DNA from: Datnioides undecimradiatus
Taxonomy: Eukaryota > Chordata > Actinopteri > Lobotiformes > Datnioididae
DNA: 64,000 nt
NCBI GenBank assembly: GCA_008933995.1
Contig: WARS01000014.1
Coordinates: 6,619,192 to 6,683,191, forward strand
Reading direction: 5' to 3'
Part shown: one piece after another, positions 12,713 to 26,450 of the stretch
Layout: each line of letters opens with the position of its first letter
Numbering within the stretch: the first letter of the stretch is position 1
Position numbers and translations under genes: made by a program
The notes under the pieces: model-generated
What the model was told of the DNA's origin: nothing
Seen by the model: only the letters and a program-made list of their open reading frames with translations
Databases searched by the model: none

Positions 12713-14499
12713 CTGTGAGACAGGGAGAGACACTGATGAGCTGAACTGTTCCTCAAAAGATCATTTGTAATTACTTTGATGAATGGGACTGATTTATATT
12801 CACGCTTCAAAAAGGTCAAGGTGAGGGAGGAGGATGGCAAAAGATCTGACTTGCTAAACTCTGTGTTACAGCTCATCTCTCTGATATGAAGACATAAATG
12901 CCACTTCCAGCTGCTGTGCCATTGTACTCAATTTGGGGAGACTGTTCCTGCTGCTGAACTCGCCATACAAGAAAGGTATTAAGTGATTTAGGAGAGGTCT
13001 GTGTGTGTGTTTCCACCAATTTAAGCCACACAAATTGTGGCTTTTGTCTTGGAGCTGGAATGTGGAAAACTGCCCAGTTCACATGTTGTCCTGCGTGTGA
13101 GAACGAGAGACAGAGCCTGAAAACAGCTGATCTCACGCCTGAAACAATATCAAATCAAGAGCATGAATTTGTCGTTTCACAGAATTAATCTGTTTTTTTT
13201 TTAAATTCACGACACCTCCCGGGCTGTTTTTAATCTTAATCTGCCTATATCCCCTTATATCGCTCATATGCCCGTCTGACCGCTTGCAATGTGATCAGCC
13301 TCGCAGGATTACGGTGTGATTAAAGTCCCATTCGGGAGTGTCGTGACTTCTGCTGAAAGTGGCTTGGCATAGGCGGCTGGCGAAATCTGAAATCACAAAA
13401 AGGACGGCGCAGACAGAGCAAGTTCATTTTGAGGGATTACATGAAGAAGCCAATGCATAATAAATTCACTTCAAAACCTGTTGGATAAACTCTAAAATGC
13501 ATTAACGATGATCTGTTTCTCCATTCCTTTAAACATATACAGTGTGCCTGAAAACGCTGAGACCAACTTCAGTTTGCTATTTAAACTTGTGTTCCCCTCC
13601 AAGCGTCCAGTCTCCAGTCCGGTCCTTCACTACAATCCAAACAGTCTCAATAGAGGCATCTCAGCTATGTTTCCAGTGTTCTGCTCTGCTGTGCCATCCA
13701 CTTCTGTCGGATGAAATGTTAACATCTTAGCACCAGCAGATGCCCAGCAACCGCTAACACACAGTCAAACAGACACAACATCACATTACAAGCTGGTATC
13801 TCGTTGCTGCAGCTACATGGAGATCATTAACTTTACTGTGCGGAGCAACAGTATTACAGACATGTCTCAATATTATAATAACATTTGTTACTTAATATAT
13901 GACAAAAAACTCATTTTACAAAGTTGTTAATGAGCCTTGCCCAGCTGACAGGAAGTCGGAGGCCATGTGAGAGTTCGGCTCCAGCATGTTGAACCAGTTA
14001 GCTGCTCTCTCACAAAGGGAGACCATTAATTCACCAAGTTTTACACGACTCCCCCGTCCAGTCTCAGATCTAATTAGCGGTGCACTTTACATACAAGAGT
14101 TCCTGTGTAGTTTGGCAGGAAGCTGAGTCGTTACTGATATGGTTTTCAGTAAATTGATATCTCGAAATAATTGCGGCGTTGTCATCATTAATTTGCTGCA
14201 GTCACTTTTACAGAATCTATGAACGTCATGAGAGTGAAACTTAGGCAGGCGAGAGATGGAAATGTTTTCTCAGGCCAAACTTCGTGAAAGTATTTCAGGA
14301 ACTTTTCATTTCCAACAGATGACAATGAGCTTGAAACCATGCAGCTTCCAAAACAGCTGTGATGGGATCCTACAAGGCAATCCAGATGTGCAACACCACA
14401 AGAGTGGGAACAGGTCAAGAGAACAGCGAGAGAAACAAAGTCAAAACATGTCTGCCTTGTTTTTTTTTCCCTCATTCTCGGGTTTGTCAGTCAGTCTTT

Positions 14500-14790
14500 C
14501 AAAAATCACTACAGCTATTGGATGTATCACCATGAAATGTTGTACAGACATTCATAATCTCAGTCGGGTGAATAGTAAACATTTTGATGGTCCTATGACT
14601 TCCTCTAGATGTTTGTGACTGAATAAACAAAGGGAAATTCCCAACAGCCTCGGCTGTGTACCTGGGTACTTTGTGTTTAATGCTAATTCGTTAATGTTAA
14701 CATGCAAACAAGCTAATCTAAGCTGATTATCATTGTTACACCTAACATTTTCATTGTGAGCACGTCAGCCTGCTGCTGATTCACAGAGCT
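14500..14790 (+). repeat. Dispersed teleost repeat fragment
   Basis: Contains wording I recall from a common fish repeat (ctattggatgtatcacc, atgaaatgttgtacagaca) and a following stretch rich in gctaa/gttaa words. Recognition is from memory and boundaries are approximate. Confidence 0.45.
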
Positions 14791-16036
14791 GCTGCACACT
14801 TTTTTCCCCCCACACTGTACCAGTGAAGTGATGTTTGTGAGTTTTCATGAAGATGAAGCGGGTTTTGCTTCCCAAGCTGTCCATTATGCACGGCATCAAT
14901 CACCTTTCTGTTTAAGCTTGATGAAAACCACATGATATGGATTACAGCTCCAGGAAAAGCCAGAAAGCTGACCTTTAGTTGTGATCATTTTACAAAATAT
15001 GATGTAAATGTGTTTTAACAGAGAAATTATTGTTCTCCCTTTTTAGGAAGTCTACAAGACAGCCATGTTGTCCATGTTTGTTGCTGGTGCGAACCAGCTC
15101 TTTCTCTCCATTAGGGATGCAGCTGGAGAGTCTCTTGTCAACTGTGTTTACAGAGAGTTTGTATTTTAGAAACAGATGGAAAATTCCAGAGAGTTTGTTG
15201 ACGTGCTGAGGGGCTTTCGTCAGTATTACCATTACATAACCATTAGCCATAACCATCATATTAACCCATGTTTAAGTCCTGAGCATCAGCATCGTCGCCG
15301 CCTTTACCTTTCTCATCATTGACGGCATAAGCAGAAACAACTCAACTAATTTGGAAAAGAATGTGATATCACTGGTTTAATAAACCATAAACAAAGGTTT
15401 TTACATTGTTTTGACATCTGCAACATTGAATCTCACAGCAATAAACAAAGACACTTGCTGATGTTGTTCTTGTTATGGAGGCTGGGCTGACTGGTCCATG
15501 TCCTATTTCCTGTCTAATGCCACAAGAGGAAACTGCTGCCAAACACACACGCACAAAAAGATTCAAGATTCCTTATAACATCTCTAGGACACAGATAGAG
15601 ATACACACACAGACGACAGCATAAAAGGTTGTTTATGATATGAGCTTCGGAAACAATAAAGAGTCAGGGAGAGAAGGGAAACCAGACAAAGCCCTGATAA
15701 CACCAACACACCACTACCTGTTGTATCAGCGAGTGAGAAAACTAAACAGACCTAAACAGGTGAAGGCTAAAGTTTTGACAGTAATGAATTCAAACTGTAT
15801 AAAAGTCTATAAGATAGATTATAAGTTTGCATTTCTGTGATATGAATGCTTGAAACACATTTGTATGTCATATAGTATCCCATGAATGAATCAGGGGATA
15901 CATTAGCTGTTGCATACACTACAGCAACCATAACGCTATAGTTTGGACTTCTGCCAGGGAGAGCACCTACACAAACAACATTAACATGATTATGACACCA
16001 TACTTTCCTCCACCTATGGTTGCTTCTCACTTCGGC

Positions 16037-16232
16037 TGTGATGAACCAATCACTGCTGGTTGATATAAAACGAATCACTGGAGTGCTCCATGGCGGGAGT
16101 GTCTCACCAGACACTCGATTTCAACACAGAGATCTGGTTTATGTGGCGTTGATGGCGGCTCAGTCAGCGTGTGTGTGGCTGGAGTGTAACAAATATTCAG
16201 TTATGTGTTATATTCTGCACTATAGCATTAAA
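16037..16232 (+). repeat. Dispersed repeat, family B copy 1
   Basis: Aligns with 53778-53970. Shared words include tgtctcaccagacac and ggagtgtaaca in the same order and spacing. It may extend left to about 15900. No protein signal. Confidence 0.6.
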
Positions 16233-16481
16233 AGATAGTTCAATTGTGGAAAATAGTTTTATCCATAACGAGCTAATTCTCCCTGCATGAAGTCATAACA
16301 GTGAAGATTTGATTTGAATGTGGTATCGTCCTTCTCATCTAATGCAAAGAAAGTGAATAATTGTATGTCACATGTTAAACTTAAAGGCTACAGTTCAGAT
16401 CAGTTGATACAAAAAAGTGTGTTTCATTTTTAAACAACTGATGAGTCCAAGGTCAGACGGCCAGGTGGCAAAATGACTGAC

Positions 16482-16531
16482 CTGCGCCCACTTCCAAAGC
16501 CAGCTCCCCACGGTGACATCCTCCGCTTCAT
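16482..16531 (-). CDS. Candidate alternative 5' coding exon of the CRACD-family gene
   Basis: A 50-base interval bounded by an acceptor (ccgtctcatag) and a donor (CGCAG|GTCAGT). It begins with ATG and reads MKRRMSPWGAGFGSGR plus two bases. Those two bases join in frame to the exon at 12712, adding 22 residues before MASGPP. The other frame of the same interval (EAEDVTVGSWLWKWAQ) is also open but would not join in frame. Evidence is only splice signals and phase. Confidence 0.4.
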
Positions 16532-18933
16532 CTATGAGACGGATGGAGGGATGACAGGGGAGGGAGAGGGAGGAGGAAAACAGAAAGACAGGCAGAGAGA
16601 TGTGAGAGACAACAAGACGGGAAGAGAATGACAGATGAGAGGATGAGCAGGGGACACATAAAATAACGAGTGCGGGGGGGTGGGGTGAAAGACAGTGAGA
16701 GCGAAGGAAGACAGTGAGAAAACAGAGGAGACAGGGCAAATACAAGTCAGAGGGAGGGGAGGGGTCAGAGAGAGGGGTTGTGGGAAAGAGCAGCATGAAA
16801 GGAGAGAAGAGTCAGTTAAATAAACAGGCGAATATTAAGAAGACGAGAAGGAGAAAAGAGAAAACAGACTTACAGTAAACACAGAGACCATCCTGTGTAA
16901 AGCAGTGGTGTGCTTTTCAACCAAACATGGTATGAAGCCCTTAGTGAAATTATATCCCCCCCCCCCAACACCAAATAAGCAAACACATGGCTTGAAAAAG
17001 GCTTAGCAACAGTAAACTCTGACAGGGGAGAGCAAATAACACGGGTATAGCTCAATTCCTCAGCCACATTTTCTAAGCAAATTCTCTATGATGGTGGATT
17101 TTTGGGGGAAGCTTGTCCTGGAAGCTACCACATGGGCTCAGACCTTCAAATAGTGTCAGATCTCTTTATTGTTCATGCAAACTCCATCAGGTTCACATAC
17201 GACTGCTCATTAAAAAGCGCAGCTTCTATGCCCTCAGGTGATCCACTATTATTGGACACTCCAACTAATTGCCTGTTCGGACCTACCTTCTGTTAATGTC
17301 AAGTTTACACTTTGGATCAGGTTTATATTGTTAGGAGCTTTGGGACGTGAGATACACCTGTACAGTCTAATTTGAATCCAGCGCAGCAGCTCTGGGGTAA
17401 CAGGTTATGTCAACAAAGACAGGATTTCTACAGTTAACAGTTGTTTATCATTGTGCTTTACACTGAGAGCAGCTTTGCGAGGTAGTGATGACCACATCTG
17501 TATGAAGAATGTTCATATTTCAGTAGTTACACTGCAAAGCCACACTGTATATCCCACAGTTAACAATACATTCATTGGGGTCATCTGCTGGTCAGCCCGC
17601 TGCCAATGGGCTTCGATTGCCCAACTTTATTTTAGCACTACATAGGCTACAGCACAAACTCTGTACTTATGCATCTTAGCGTACAAGTTAGCATCTCTCT
17701 CCATAAACCATGACCAACAAATGTTAGATACAACCACAAAATCATAATAAAAGGTGGTGAACGGCAACAGTACAGATATTGTAAATGACTTGCTTACAAT
17801 GGGCTATATTATGCATAAATATGCTAATTATTGTAATGCTGATTGAGTGTTTCTAATATTCTCTCTCCAGCATACGTGTAAATGAGCAGGACATAGTATA
17901 AAGCTCCTTTCAGGCCTTTAACCATTTATTTGTGTTAATTGATGTATGTATGTACATGTAGGCCTCCTGTACCTCCACAGGGAAAAACCCGACCAACAGT
18001 CTCTCCCTGTATTTCCTTTGGGCTCACTGTGAAAAGCAGGGCTAACACAAATCTATGACCACAAGCATTTTTTCTGTATTATACACTTGAAAAAAAACTG
18101 TTTTCATATCAGCGCATACTGGGAACATTAACACCGACACACTGACACCAATATGGGGAATACATCGGTCTGGCTCTCCATCAGGCCCCACCTCTGTCTG
18201 AATAACAAAAAGCCATCACTTAAGCAGACAGATGAGCCAACAAAGTGACACACTCCACGTCTGAACAGTATTTTATTAGCCATCTTACAGCCGACGTTAC
18301 GTTTTACAGCTGTGTTAACCAAATATTATGCATAAACTAAATCAGGCAGTAAAACGTCATTTTGCAGCATGTCAGAGAGGGAGTGGAAACCGTATAAATC
18401 CGCAGAGTCTTCTCTCATAACACTGAAACTATATTTCACAGACAGAACATAACATTTAACAAGCTGGAGCTCCCCACCCTACTTTACATTCCATACATAC
18501 AGATCTGAATTTTCTGTCATATTAAACAGAAAACCACAGCAGCAGTCCTCATTAATTATAGTTTTTTGGCTACATCAACAACTGTTTTCACATTCTTTCC
18601 TCTATGATTACATGATATACTTGTTTTTATTTTGCACTGCTTCATGACATCTCCCGGGCAGCTTTTTAAAACTTGGTTTTACTTAAAGACGCTTATCCTT
18701 CTGCAGCATTGCATGCACTGTAAACACCATTAGCTTCATTTGGAAGATAGCAAGTGTGTGTGTATGCATGCGTGTGTGTGTGTGTGTGACAGAGAGAAAC
18801 AGAGAGAGAGAGTGTGAGTATCAGCCCTCAGCCTCATTACATAACACTGGATTAACATGTAGAGGTATTCGGACCAGTAGGGGGTCTGCCTTTATTAGAC
18901 AGATGAAATAACCTCATTAACACCCACATACAG

Positions 18934-18939
<6 letters not shown>

Positions 18940-18979
<40 letters not shown>
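18940..18979. repeat. (CA)n microsatellite, 40 bp
   Basis: Uninterrupted CA dinucleotides preceded by GCGCGC. Confidence 0.95.
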
Positions 18980-18982
<3 letters not shown>

Positions 18983-21149
18983 AGACTGAAAATCAGCTTG
19001 TCCATATTTGTCCACATGAACATGAAATCTGGGATAAAACGAGGCTTACATACACTCAAACTAGTGAATGTGAACACACACACCTCACTCAAATGTTGCA
19101 GATAGGTCAGAGTGACTGAACACTGTCCAGGTGTACACTGGGAGAACCAGCCTCACTTGGAAACCGGACAGATGAACTGAAATGCATTAAAAAGATGCGT
19201 TAAAGAGTTAATGAGAAGAGAAGAAGCTCTTTTGTCGTAGATGACTGTCACTTGACTTTGTCCACTGGGTCCTTGTCCTTCTGACGTAAAGCAAATCCAA
19301 TCTAGTTCAGCCTTAATCTCTCAATGGAACCAGTGTTACCAGACTCGGTGCACCGCAGGCTGATGGTGCTGACTAATTGGCTCTTGTCAGCGCTGACATG
19401 CTGATGTCTGACTGCAACAGCTCTGAAGATCATACCGACATCAGTGGGACAGATTATTGATTAAAAAAATAAGCTTGTAATATTAATAAACCCCACCATA
19501 ATTCTCTCTGCATATTGGACAACACATGAATCTTCTTGTCTATCTAAGAGGGATAATCTAATCTACTGAGGCTTCTATTGTGGGTCCTATATTGGACTTT
19601 GAGCTTTTATTACACAAATCCACACTGCTCCAGTCCTAATCCTCCTGTACCACCAGCACTAAACTGGGCTAATATGGACCTGATTACATTACTACAGCAA
19701 TTAGGGAGCACAGGGTAAGAGATTTAAAATGAATCAGCAGCAGAGACAGAGGCTAAGAGCTCAGGAAAGCACAAATGTACTGCGCGTGGCAGCTTTTAAT
19801 GGTGATGTTTTGACATTCTTGAGACGATCGCCATAAGCACTCACATCTGACGTTGATCGCCGCAGAGTTTCGGTGCATCTAACTGTGACCAATTCAAGAA
19901 ATCAGGCATCGCATTCCACTTTGAGATAATATGATTAAAGAACAGGAACGATTTCCCATCAGGCTCCGACCGGACAAACCCCTTAGCTGTGCGGCTGTAC
20001 ACGGTAAAAGCAGAGTTAAACCTGAGTCATGTGAGAGCTGCAACACTGTTTTATGAATGAAACACTGTTTTCTAGGGTACAATCCATCCCCTGAAGCAGG
20101 CCTGCTCATTCACATACTATCAGTGCAGGTTCCGGAGTCTCACATTATCTGGAAAAATGTGTGTTTTTCATTTTGACCATGCCTTGAGAATAAAACACAC
20201 AAACTAATCCTGTTGCAATATTCGGTCTCTTATTTCAGTAGGAAGGATCACCAACAATATATCACTGCAAGGAATCCATGTGGGAAACCTAAAAGACCAG
20301 TCAAAGACCTATTTCTAGATGCTTGGCCAAAGAACTCAAGAATCTATTGCTCATGTTTGAGACACACAAACCAGTCCTCAACTCGACTCCCAGTATAGAC
20401 AGAGGAGATGAGAGGCTGAGCGGAGGGAGCGCAGATGAATCGGCCGCAGTAATATGATGTTAGTGGATCTATGATGAGCCGCAAACCTTCAATTTCCACC
20501 GAGAGCAGAGAGAGAGATGCAGAAATGATCAGGAAAGAATTGTGAGGGAGTGAAAGGATTTTTCCAGTCAGCTGAAATGATAAACTTGGCCGAGCCGGTG
20601 TGGACAGATATAGCTGCAGACAGACATGTTGTATATACAGAGTAAAGCAGCTTGCACGTCAACTTCAAAGTGTGTACACAACATGAAACATACCATATGC
20701 AATTTGAGGAGGTGTATATTTAAACATTTCCGGCGCGCCGCGAACATATGTTTGAAACGACCTGAGATTCCTGTTGCCATGCTTGAATAACACAGATTCA
20801 TTATGGAGAATTATGACAGTTTAGGTTCAAATCAGGGTGAATTTAATCTCTGGTTGTCCCTCATTTCTTTTCCTCTACTGTGCACATGCTCTGAACCATA
20901 GAAGACTGATGGCATCCAATCTGAAAAAGTAATATACTAAATTTATATTCAGGACTCATTATCCAGCCCATTTGTTTTAAAGAAGTACAATTATATAATT
21001 ATGAAACATTACAATTTTGTTATTTTGCTTTGCACGTATTCAAACAGCAAAAGTGTTGAATTAGATCCAGAATAATAACCATCAGGCTCACAAGCTGTTG
21101 TATTCCTTAGATGCCAATCAGGCCTCTCTGCTTTATGCAAAGATGTGAG

Positions 21150-21400
21150 ATCATTTGCTCATAACATTTGGAAATGGCTGTGAAACTGGCGCCACGCTCA
21201 TGTCTGTGTGCTAGATATGAAGCTAGAGTCAACAGGTGGTTAGCTTAGCTCAGCACAAACACAAGGAGTGTGGCAAAGCAGCTAAAACACACTCAAATTT
21301 CACATTTAAACTAGTTTGTTTAAGCTGCACAACCGGCAAAATGTAAAATCAGTGGTGTTACAGAAAGTTACAGGTCCGTGGCTTCCTGTAGAGTCTTGCT
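21150..21400 (+). repeat. Fragment of the inverted-repeat element family A
   Basis: Carries gctcatgtctgtgtg and ggttagcttagct in the order I recall for this common percomorph element, whose better copies are at 59052-59465 and 60787-61473. No clear ends. Confidence 0.45.
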
Positions 21401-24400
21401 GACAGTTCAGTCTTTAAGCTTAGCTAAATAAACCACCTGCTCTAGCTACATACTGACACAATGATATCATTCATCTCATTAACTGTATATTCCAAATATC
21501 ACAGTAGAAACAGAGCAGGCCTTCCTGCATGTGCCTCATTCTGTGGTGGACTACTGATCGCTGTTACGAGGTCTAGCCTGGCTGCTTCCTTCTGCCATCT
21601 TGTCGCATGTCTCTGCATGTCATCTAATAAAACATTAATGGGGAACAGACAACATTAAAAAGCCTTGTATCCTGCTCTGATAAACATCTTTCACTCTATC
21701 CACAGATGTTCAAACACTTTAACATGAGTTTTGTTATTGTCAAGTCCATTTCCATTACTTGAAGGAGCACAATTTGAGCCAAAGAGCCATAAAAGGATAT
21801 GAGAAATATAGAAAAGAATGTGGCCAGATAACACAGCTCCACACCAACATTCTTAATCCCCTCCTCCCCTCTTTGTCCCGTCTCATTATATCACCAATCC
21901 TCCCCTCTCTTTCTTTGTCTTCTTCCTCTGTCTCTTGTCCAACCACACATACCTAACTGGGGAACACCGTGGTATTTCCTTTTGACCCATTCAGCCATTC
22001 AACGCCTGTGTGGTCAGCAGGAGACGGTGACTACCAAGGAAATTATTCATTCAGTTTCAGTCCTGAACTCTAAAGAATGTCACTGTTACTTTGTCCTTCC
22101 CATGCCTTAAAATGGAAAAAAAAGATTTGAGAAAGTAACTGAAGCATTACTTCTGTACTGATTCGGTACTGATTTAAATATGTAAAAGACCTACTACTCT
22201 ATGTGGTTTTTAAAATCAGAATGCAAAATAAAGATGCTATTCGTGTGGGGGGTTTTTTTTAGTTTGGGGGGTTTTCATAGCCTTTTATAGGAAAACATAC
22301 AGGAAGTAGCTGATATGTAACAAAGGGAGACAGGTCCCCAGCTGGACTGAGACTGGGGACACTGCAGTTTACAAACCCACAGACTATCAAGAGCTTGCAA
22401 GTGTGTTATTCTTAAGAACTGCATGGATGAGAATGGATCATGCTGCTTATACTGTAATATTACACAAAAATCAAATGTCCTGTGACTTTAACTGATAGGA
22501 TCAGGTCTCATCTGGAGCCCTTTTGTGTGTAATCTAAGATAGCTTTAGCGTAACTACTAGCAGCCATTTCTCACTGGAACATTTATGTAGTTATCTTATG
22601 CTGGCAGGCTACGGTGGATGCAGGTGCGTGTTCACCTGTTAAGTCATTTTTCCCAGTAAAAATAAAAAAAGTCTAGATACCAAAATGTCTGTAATCAAGC
22701 TGTTAAGACATTGCAGACACATGTTTTCTACCCCAAGCCATAGGTAAAACATTCACTTTATTATGCCATTATACTTGAACCTTTATTCCCATCATTGTAT
22801 TTTGCCTTTAAGCAGACATGATCTAATCCAGTCGAGCATCGTAACGTGCCAGTGAACTACAATGACCTTTACAAAACAGAGTCATGCAGCACATCCGTAC
22901 TTGTTTGAATCAGTGACCTTGGTTGTCAGATAAAGGCACACCTTTATGTTATATTTGTCTGGGATTCTTCACATCGTCACATCTCTGTACAAACGCCGGA
23001 GAGGCAGTACGACAGTCTGTAAAAAAAAAAAAAAATCACAGCTGTACAATGCGGTTTGATTTGAGTCCAATGTGTGAAAAGTCTGCGAGGATCGTATAAA
23101 CCTGCAATTCTAAAAAAACAAAAAAACCCAAAACAAACCCTGCATTATAACAGAGTGCGTTGCAGGAAAAGACAGGGAAACACCGCGGCTGAAACAAAAC
23201 CAGAGAGTGCCAGCAAAGAGAAGTTCTCAGATAAGCTAGAAAAGAGAGCTTAGCTTCTTAGTCCAGCATGCCTGACTGTATTAATCTGGACCAGTACTGT
23301 AGTGATCCAGCAGAGGCAGGATAAACCAGCATGGTGAGTTATTGTCCACAACTAGGGTCTAATAACTATGAGATTTGTGAAACAGTCAAAGGTTGAGTGG
23401 TTTCTGAAGGAGAATCACTGAAGCTTCAGAAGAATTCACATCCCTGATCCTTATTGTGTTTTCTTCTTCGGCTTTAAACAGGACAGGACCTGAATGAACA
23501 CTGTCTGAGCGTTTAACCAAGCTGAAATTCTAAGTTATCTTTCATTTTTATTCCATTGTTGTCCAAATAGCTTTAAAAAGCTTGTTATGCCTGAGGTTTG
23601 GTTTGGGATTTAGAATCCATTCCTTTGGCTTTGGGTTTCTCTTGTCTTCCAGCTGTCCTTCCTTTGCCTCTCCTTCATCTCCTCTCCCCTCCTGTTTGAA
23701 AAGGGGCTGTGCTCTTAGCAACAAGCCTTACATGGACTCGAGACAGAAGCTGACCAAACACTCTCATCAGTCACTCTGCACAGTCTACATTCATTTACAG
23801 CTGCATCACCATTCCTGCTGAGCAAACTCGACGTACTGTGGTTACATAATGACTGTCGGACCAGGAAGCAGTGGGAAAGATGGGCCCTGATGAGACAGTG
23901 AGAACACACACTTGTCATTTACTTGTATTGTCCTTTCCACTGGTGGGCTGACTCTAAACCTGCCAAAACTCAATCAAAACTAACATAATGAGGTTGGCTG
24001 AGATTGCTGGAGCTGCTAATCCTTCCTACATTTTGATATAGTAAAACAAGCACGTAAAATAAAACATACCATGTAATGTGTATGCACCATGGTCTTGGGA
24101 AGGATGTTACATTAGTGTTGCTACTGCAACTTAATAGGCCAGTTAGCCATGCATGCTAACCTTGAAACTAGAAATGCTACATCACACTAGACACTACTCT
24201 CCAGATGCGTTTACACAGTGTATGTCTTGTAAAAGCCCAAGCTAACTGCTACAGCTAGTCAAATCTAAAGCTTGGTAGGCCTGCTGAACCACATTTAAAC
24301 TGTTACACAGAGCACTAAGCTAATCAGTGGTCATATTCAATATGCTTGAAAGGTTTAGTAAATGGAAAGAAGTGTTGAGGTAGTTCCATGCCCTGTGATC

Positions 24401-26052
24401 TTATTGCTGCCTTCAGGTAGCACTGTGTTCAGTAGACTGAGGTCCATCCTCACAGCTTTGAAAATGGAGGTCTTCCGACACTGCTCTCTGGAAGTTACTT
24501 TGTTGTTGGCTTTTCAGTTTGACACAGTGTTGGATTAGACAAATATTTCTTGAAAATGTAACAGAGAAAAGTCTTTTTCTCAATCCTGGTCAGTTACCAA
24601 ACAAGTGTTCTGAGGACTTAAGCAACACAAACACCAAGCATATGATGTACCCCACTTCCAGTGTTGAAATTAGTTTAATCTGAAGGCACCATCGGTCTGT
24701 GTTTTGACAGTTAGCAGTAAGAAGTGATTCAATTAATCTTGGTTTCAGCATGAACCACTTCCAGGAGAACACAATGGAGGTCCTTCAGTTGGATCTGTGT
24801 GTGGCTGTCTCACAGCTCAACCCCTCTCCTAATTCACTTTCTTTCTTTGTGTCACACACACAAGCAAAATGTTTGTCTAAGTCAACTGTGCTGAGTGGGC
24901 CATAAAAGCTTGTATTGTTGTCATGTCATGACACTGAAAGGCCAAAGACAAAGAAAGTAGAAGGAGGTATCAGTGTGCCCAACACCACATCTCCACAGCT
25001 CTGCTACAAAAAAAGATACTGTAGTCAAGAAGCTGAAGGCGCTCATTATCCTAACCCTCTGTGGTCCAATCACTCTGCCAAGCCCAGAGTCCTATATATA
25101 GCCAATTCAAAGCATTAAAATCACAGAGGACTTCTATCAGCTATAACAGAAAACATGCACTCAGTTTTAATGAGGAAAAAACCTGATATATCCGTAGCTA
25201 TCAGATACCAAACCACCAGAAGAACAATAATATACCGTGATCCTGTGTCAGGACAGAATTTACAGGAAATCACAGAAATCGTCCGCCGTAAAAACAAAAC
25301 CAAAAGCCGGTTTGGTTCTGGGATTTTCTGACTGATGATTCACATCGTGTGTAAAATCAGTCTCTTCGGCCAATCAGCTCTGAGTCATTCTGCTAACTGC
25401 CAGCGCCAACGACAAGCCATCAATTGTCCCAGTTAACAAAAGAGAAGTAGAAGTTTCGTTAGAGTGCGGCCACACCGCACAGAGTCGACTCAGGGAGAAC
25501 CCCCCAACATGCAAACTGAATTCAGTGCTCTCTGAGAAGACATTTATCATATATGTCAGCTTTTGGATTTGTGCTGTGGTCAACATGTTTTGCTCTTCAG
25601 TGCAAGATGTGGCCAATTGTGAAATAAGTGCTTCCACTGGCAGAGTGCATGACTGTTAACACATGTTGTGTTGTTAAGTGCTACCAGTTCTCCATAGCCT
25701 CTATTAAGATATACAGTAATTATGTGTTGAAAGTGACACGTCTCTTTAAAACAGCCAAACAACACCTGCATCCTGTGACACACACATTTGAAGATCATGT
25801 TCATGATGATGAATGGACAGTTTGATGAAGAAATAGGGATGAGTAATATTATGTTGTCAGGTGAGGTGCCAAAACAAGATTTTGCAATCGTGAGGAGATA
25901 TCTGTGACTGCCATACTCTGTAAATGATTTGAAGTTACTGTCAGTTGGTAGAACAGATGTGAGTCATACAATATAACTTTATCATAATCGTTTACTAGTA
26001 AGAGGTGTTATTAAAAATAAACAAAATGGCATTATTACAAAAAGGAACTTAC

Positions 26053-26087
26053 TTCCTGCTCTTGAAGCATCCATACATCCCAGCCAT
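26053..26087 (-). CDS. Candidate alternative first coding exon of the CRACD-family gene
   Basis: The ATG at 26087 (context ACATGG, with A at -3 and G at +4) reads MAGMYGCFKSR plus two bases, followed by a good donor (AGGAA|GTAAGT). The phase matches the exon starting at 12712, giving a Cys-containing, basic N-terminus before SDSGAMASG. The upstream sequence to about 26450 lacks a convincing acceptor and resembles a 5' UTR, suggesting a separate promoter. The AA-phase ending would hit a stop if spliced to the 16.5 kb exon, so the two look mutually exclusive. Confidence 0.45.
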
Positions 26088-26450
26088 GTTGCAAAACTGA
26101 TGTGAAGTGAAACCTTAAAGATTCTCTCCCAAAGTAAAATATTTCTTCCACCTGCTTTGCAAAATTAATGTTTTCCCCGCGTTTGTCTGAAATATAAAAC
26201 CCTCAAATGTAACACGTCGTGGGCTTGTCCCACATCAGGCTCCGTTTCTTCCTGAAAACTGATGACTTCTCCCCTTCTGCAAGAGTGAAGATGCCACTCC
26301 ACAGGACAAGATCGCCCTCTCTTCCAAGTCAAACCATCTTCTGAGGTTCCTCCCCCTTTTGAGCTCCTCTAAAGTCAAATTTCATACAGAGCTCCCTTCT
26401 CCAAAATTTGGCAGAAGAGCAGCAGCAGCAAGCCAGTTTTAACCACACCA
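26088..26450 (-). promoter_or_regulatory. Probable 5' UTR and promoter-side region of the 26.1 kb alternative exon
   Basis: Lies directly upstream of ATG 26087 on the minus strand, with no convincing acceptor close to the ATG. GCT/GCA repeats lie near 26417-26430. The transcript start cannot be placed from sequence. Confidence 0.3.

Larger units (their letters stand above)
12713..16481. other. Upstream intron or 5' flank of the CRACD-family gene
   Basis: Holds a dispersed repeat at about 14500-14790 and another at about 16037-16232. No coding exon recognised. Confidence 0.5.
16532..26052. other. Long stretch without recognised exons (probable 5' intron)
   Basis: Contains TG and CA microsatellites (18755-18787, 18940-18979), an inverted-repeat element fragment near 21150-21400, and A-runs near 23020 and 23110. 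A polypurine patch lies at 16550-16870. The open frames here are short, without splice context or family resemblance. Confidence 0.5.

Noticed and set aside
16395-16796. Alternative frame DEAEDVTVGSWLWKWAQ at 16.5 kb, which recalls the GSWFW words of the X-linked GPRASP/ARMCX proteins
   Set aside because: The frame would not join in phase to any exon found, and the resemblance is only a few residues. The ATG frame of the same interval fits better.
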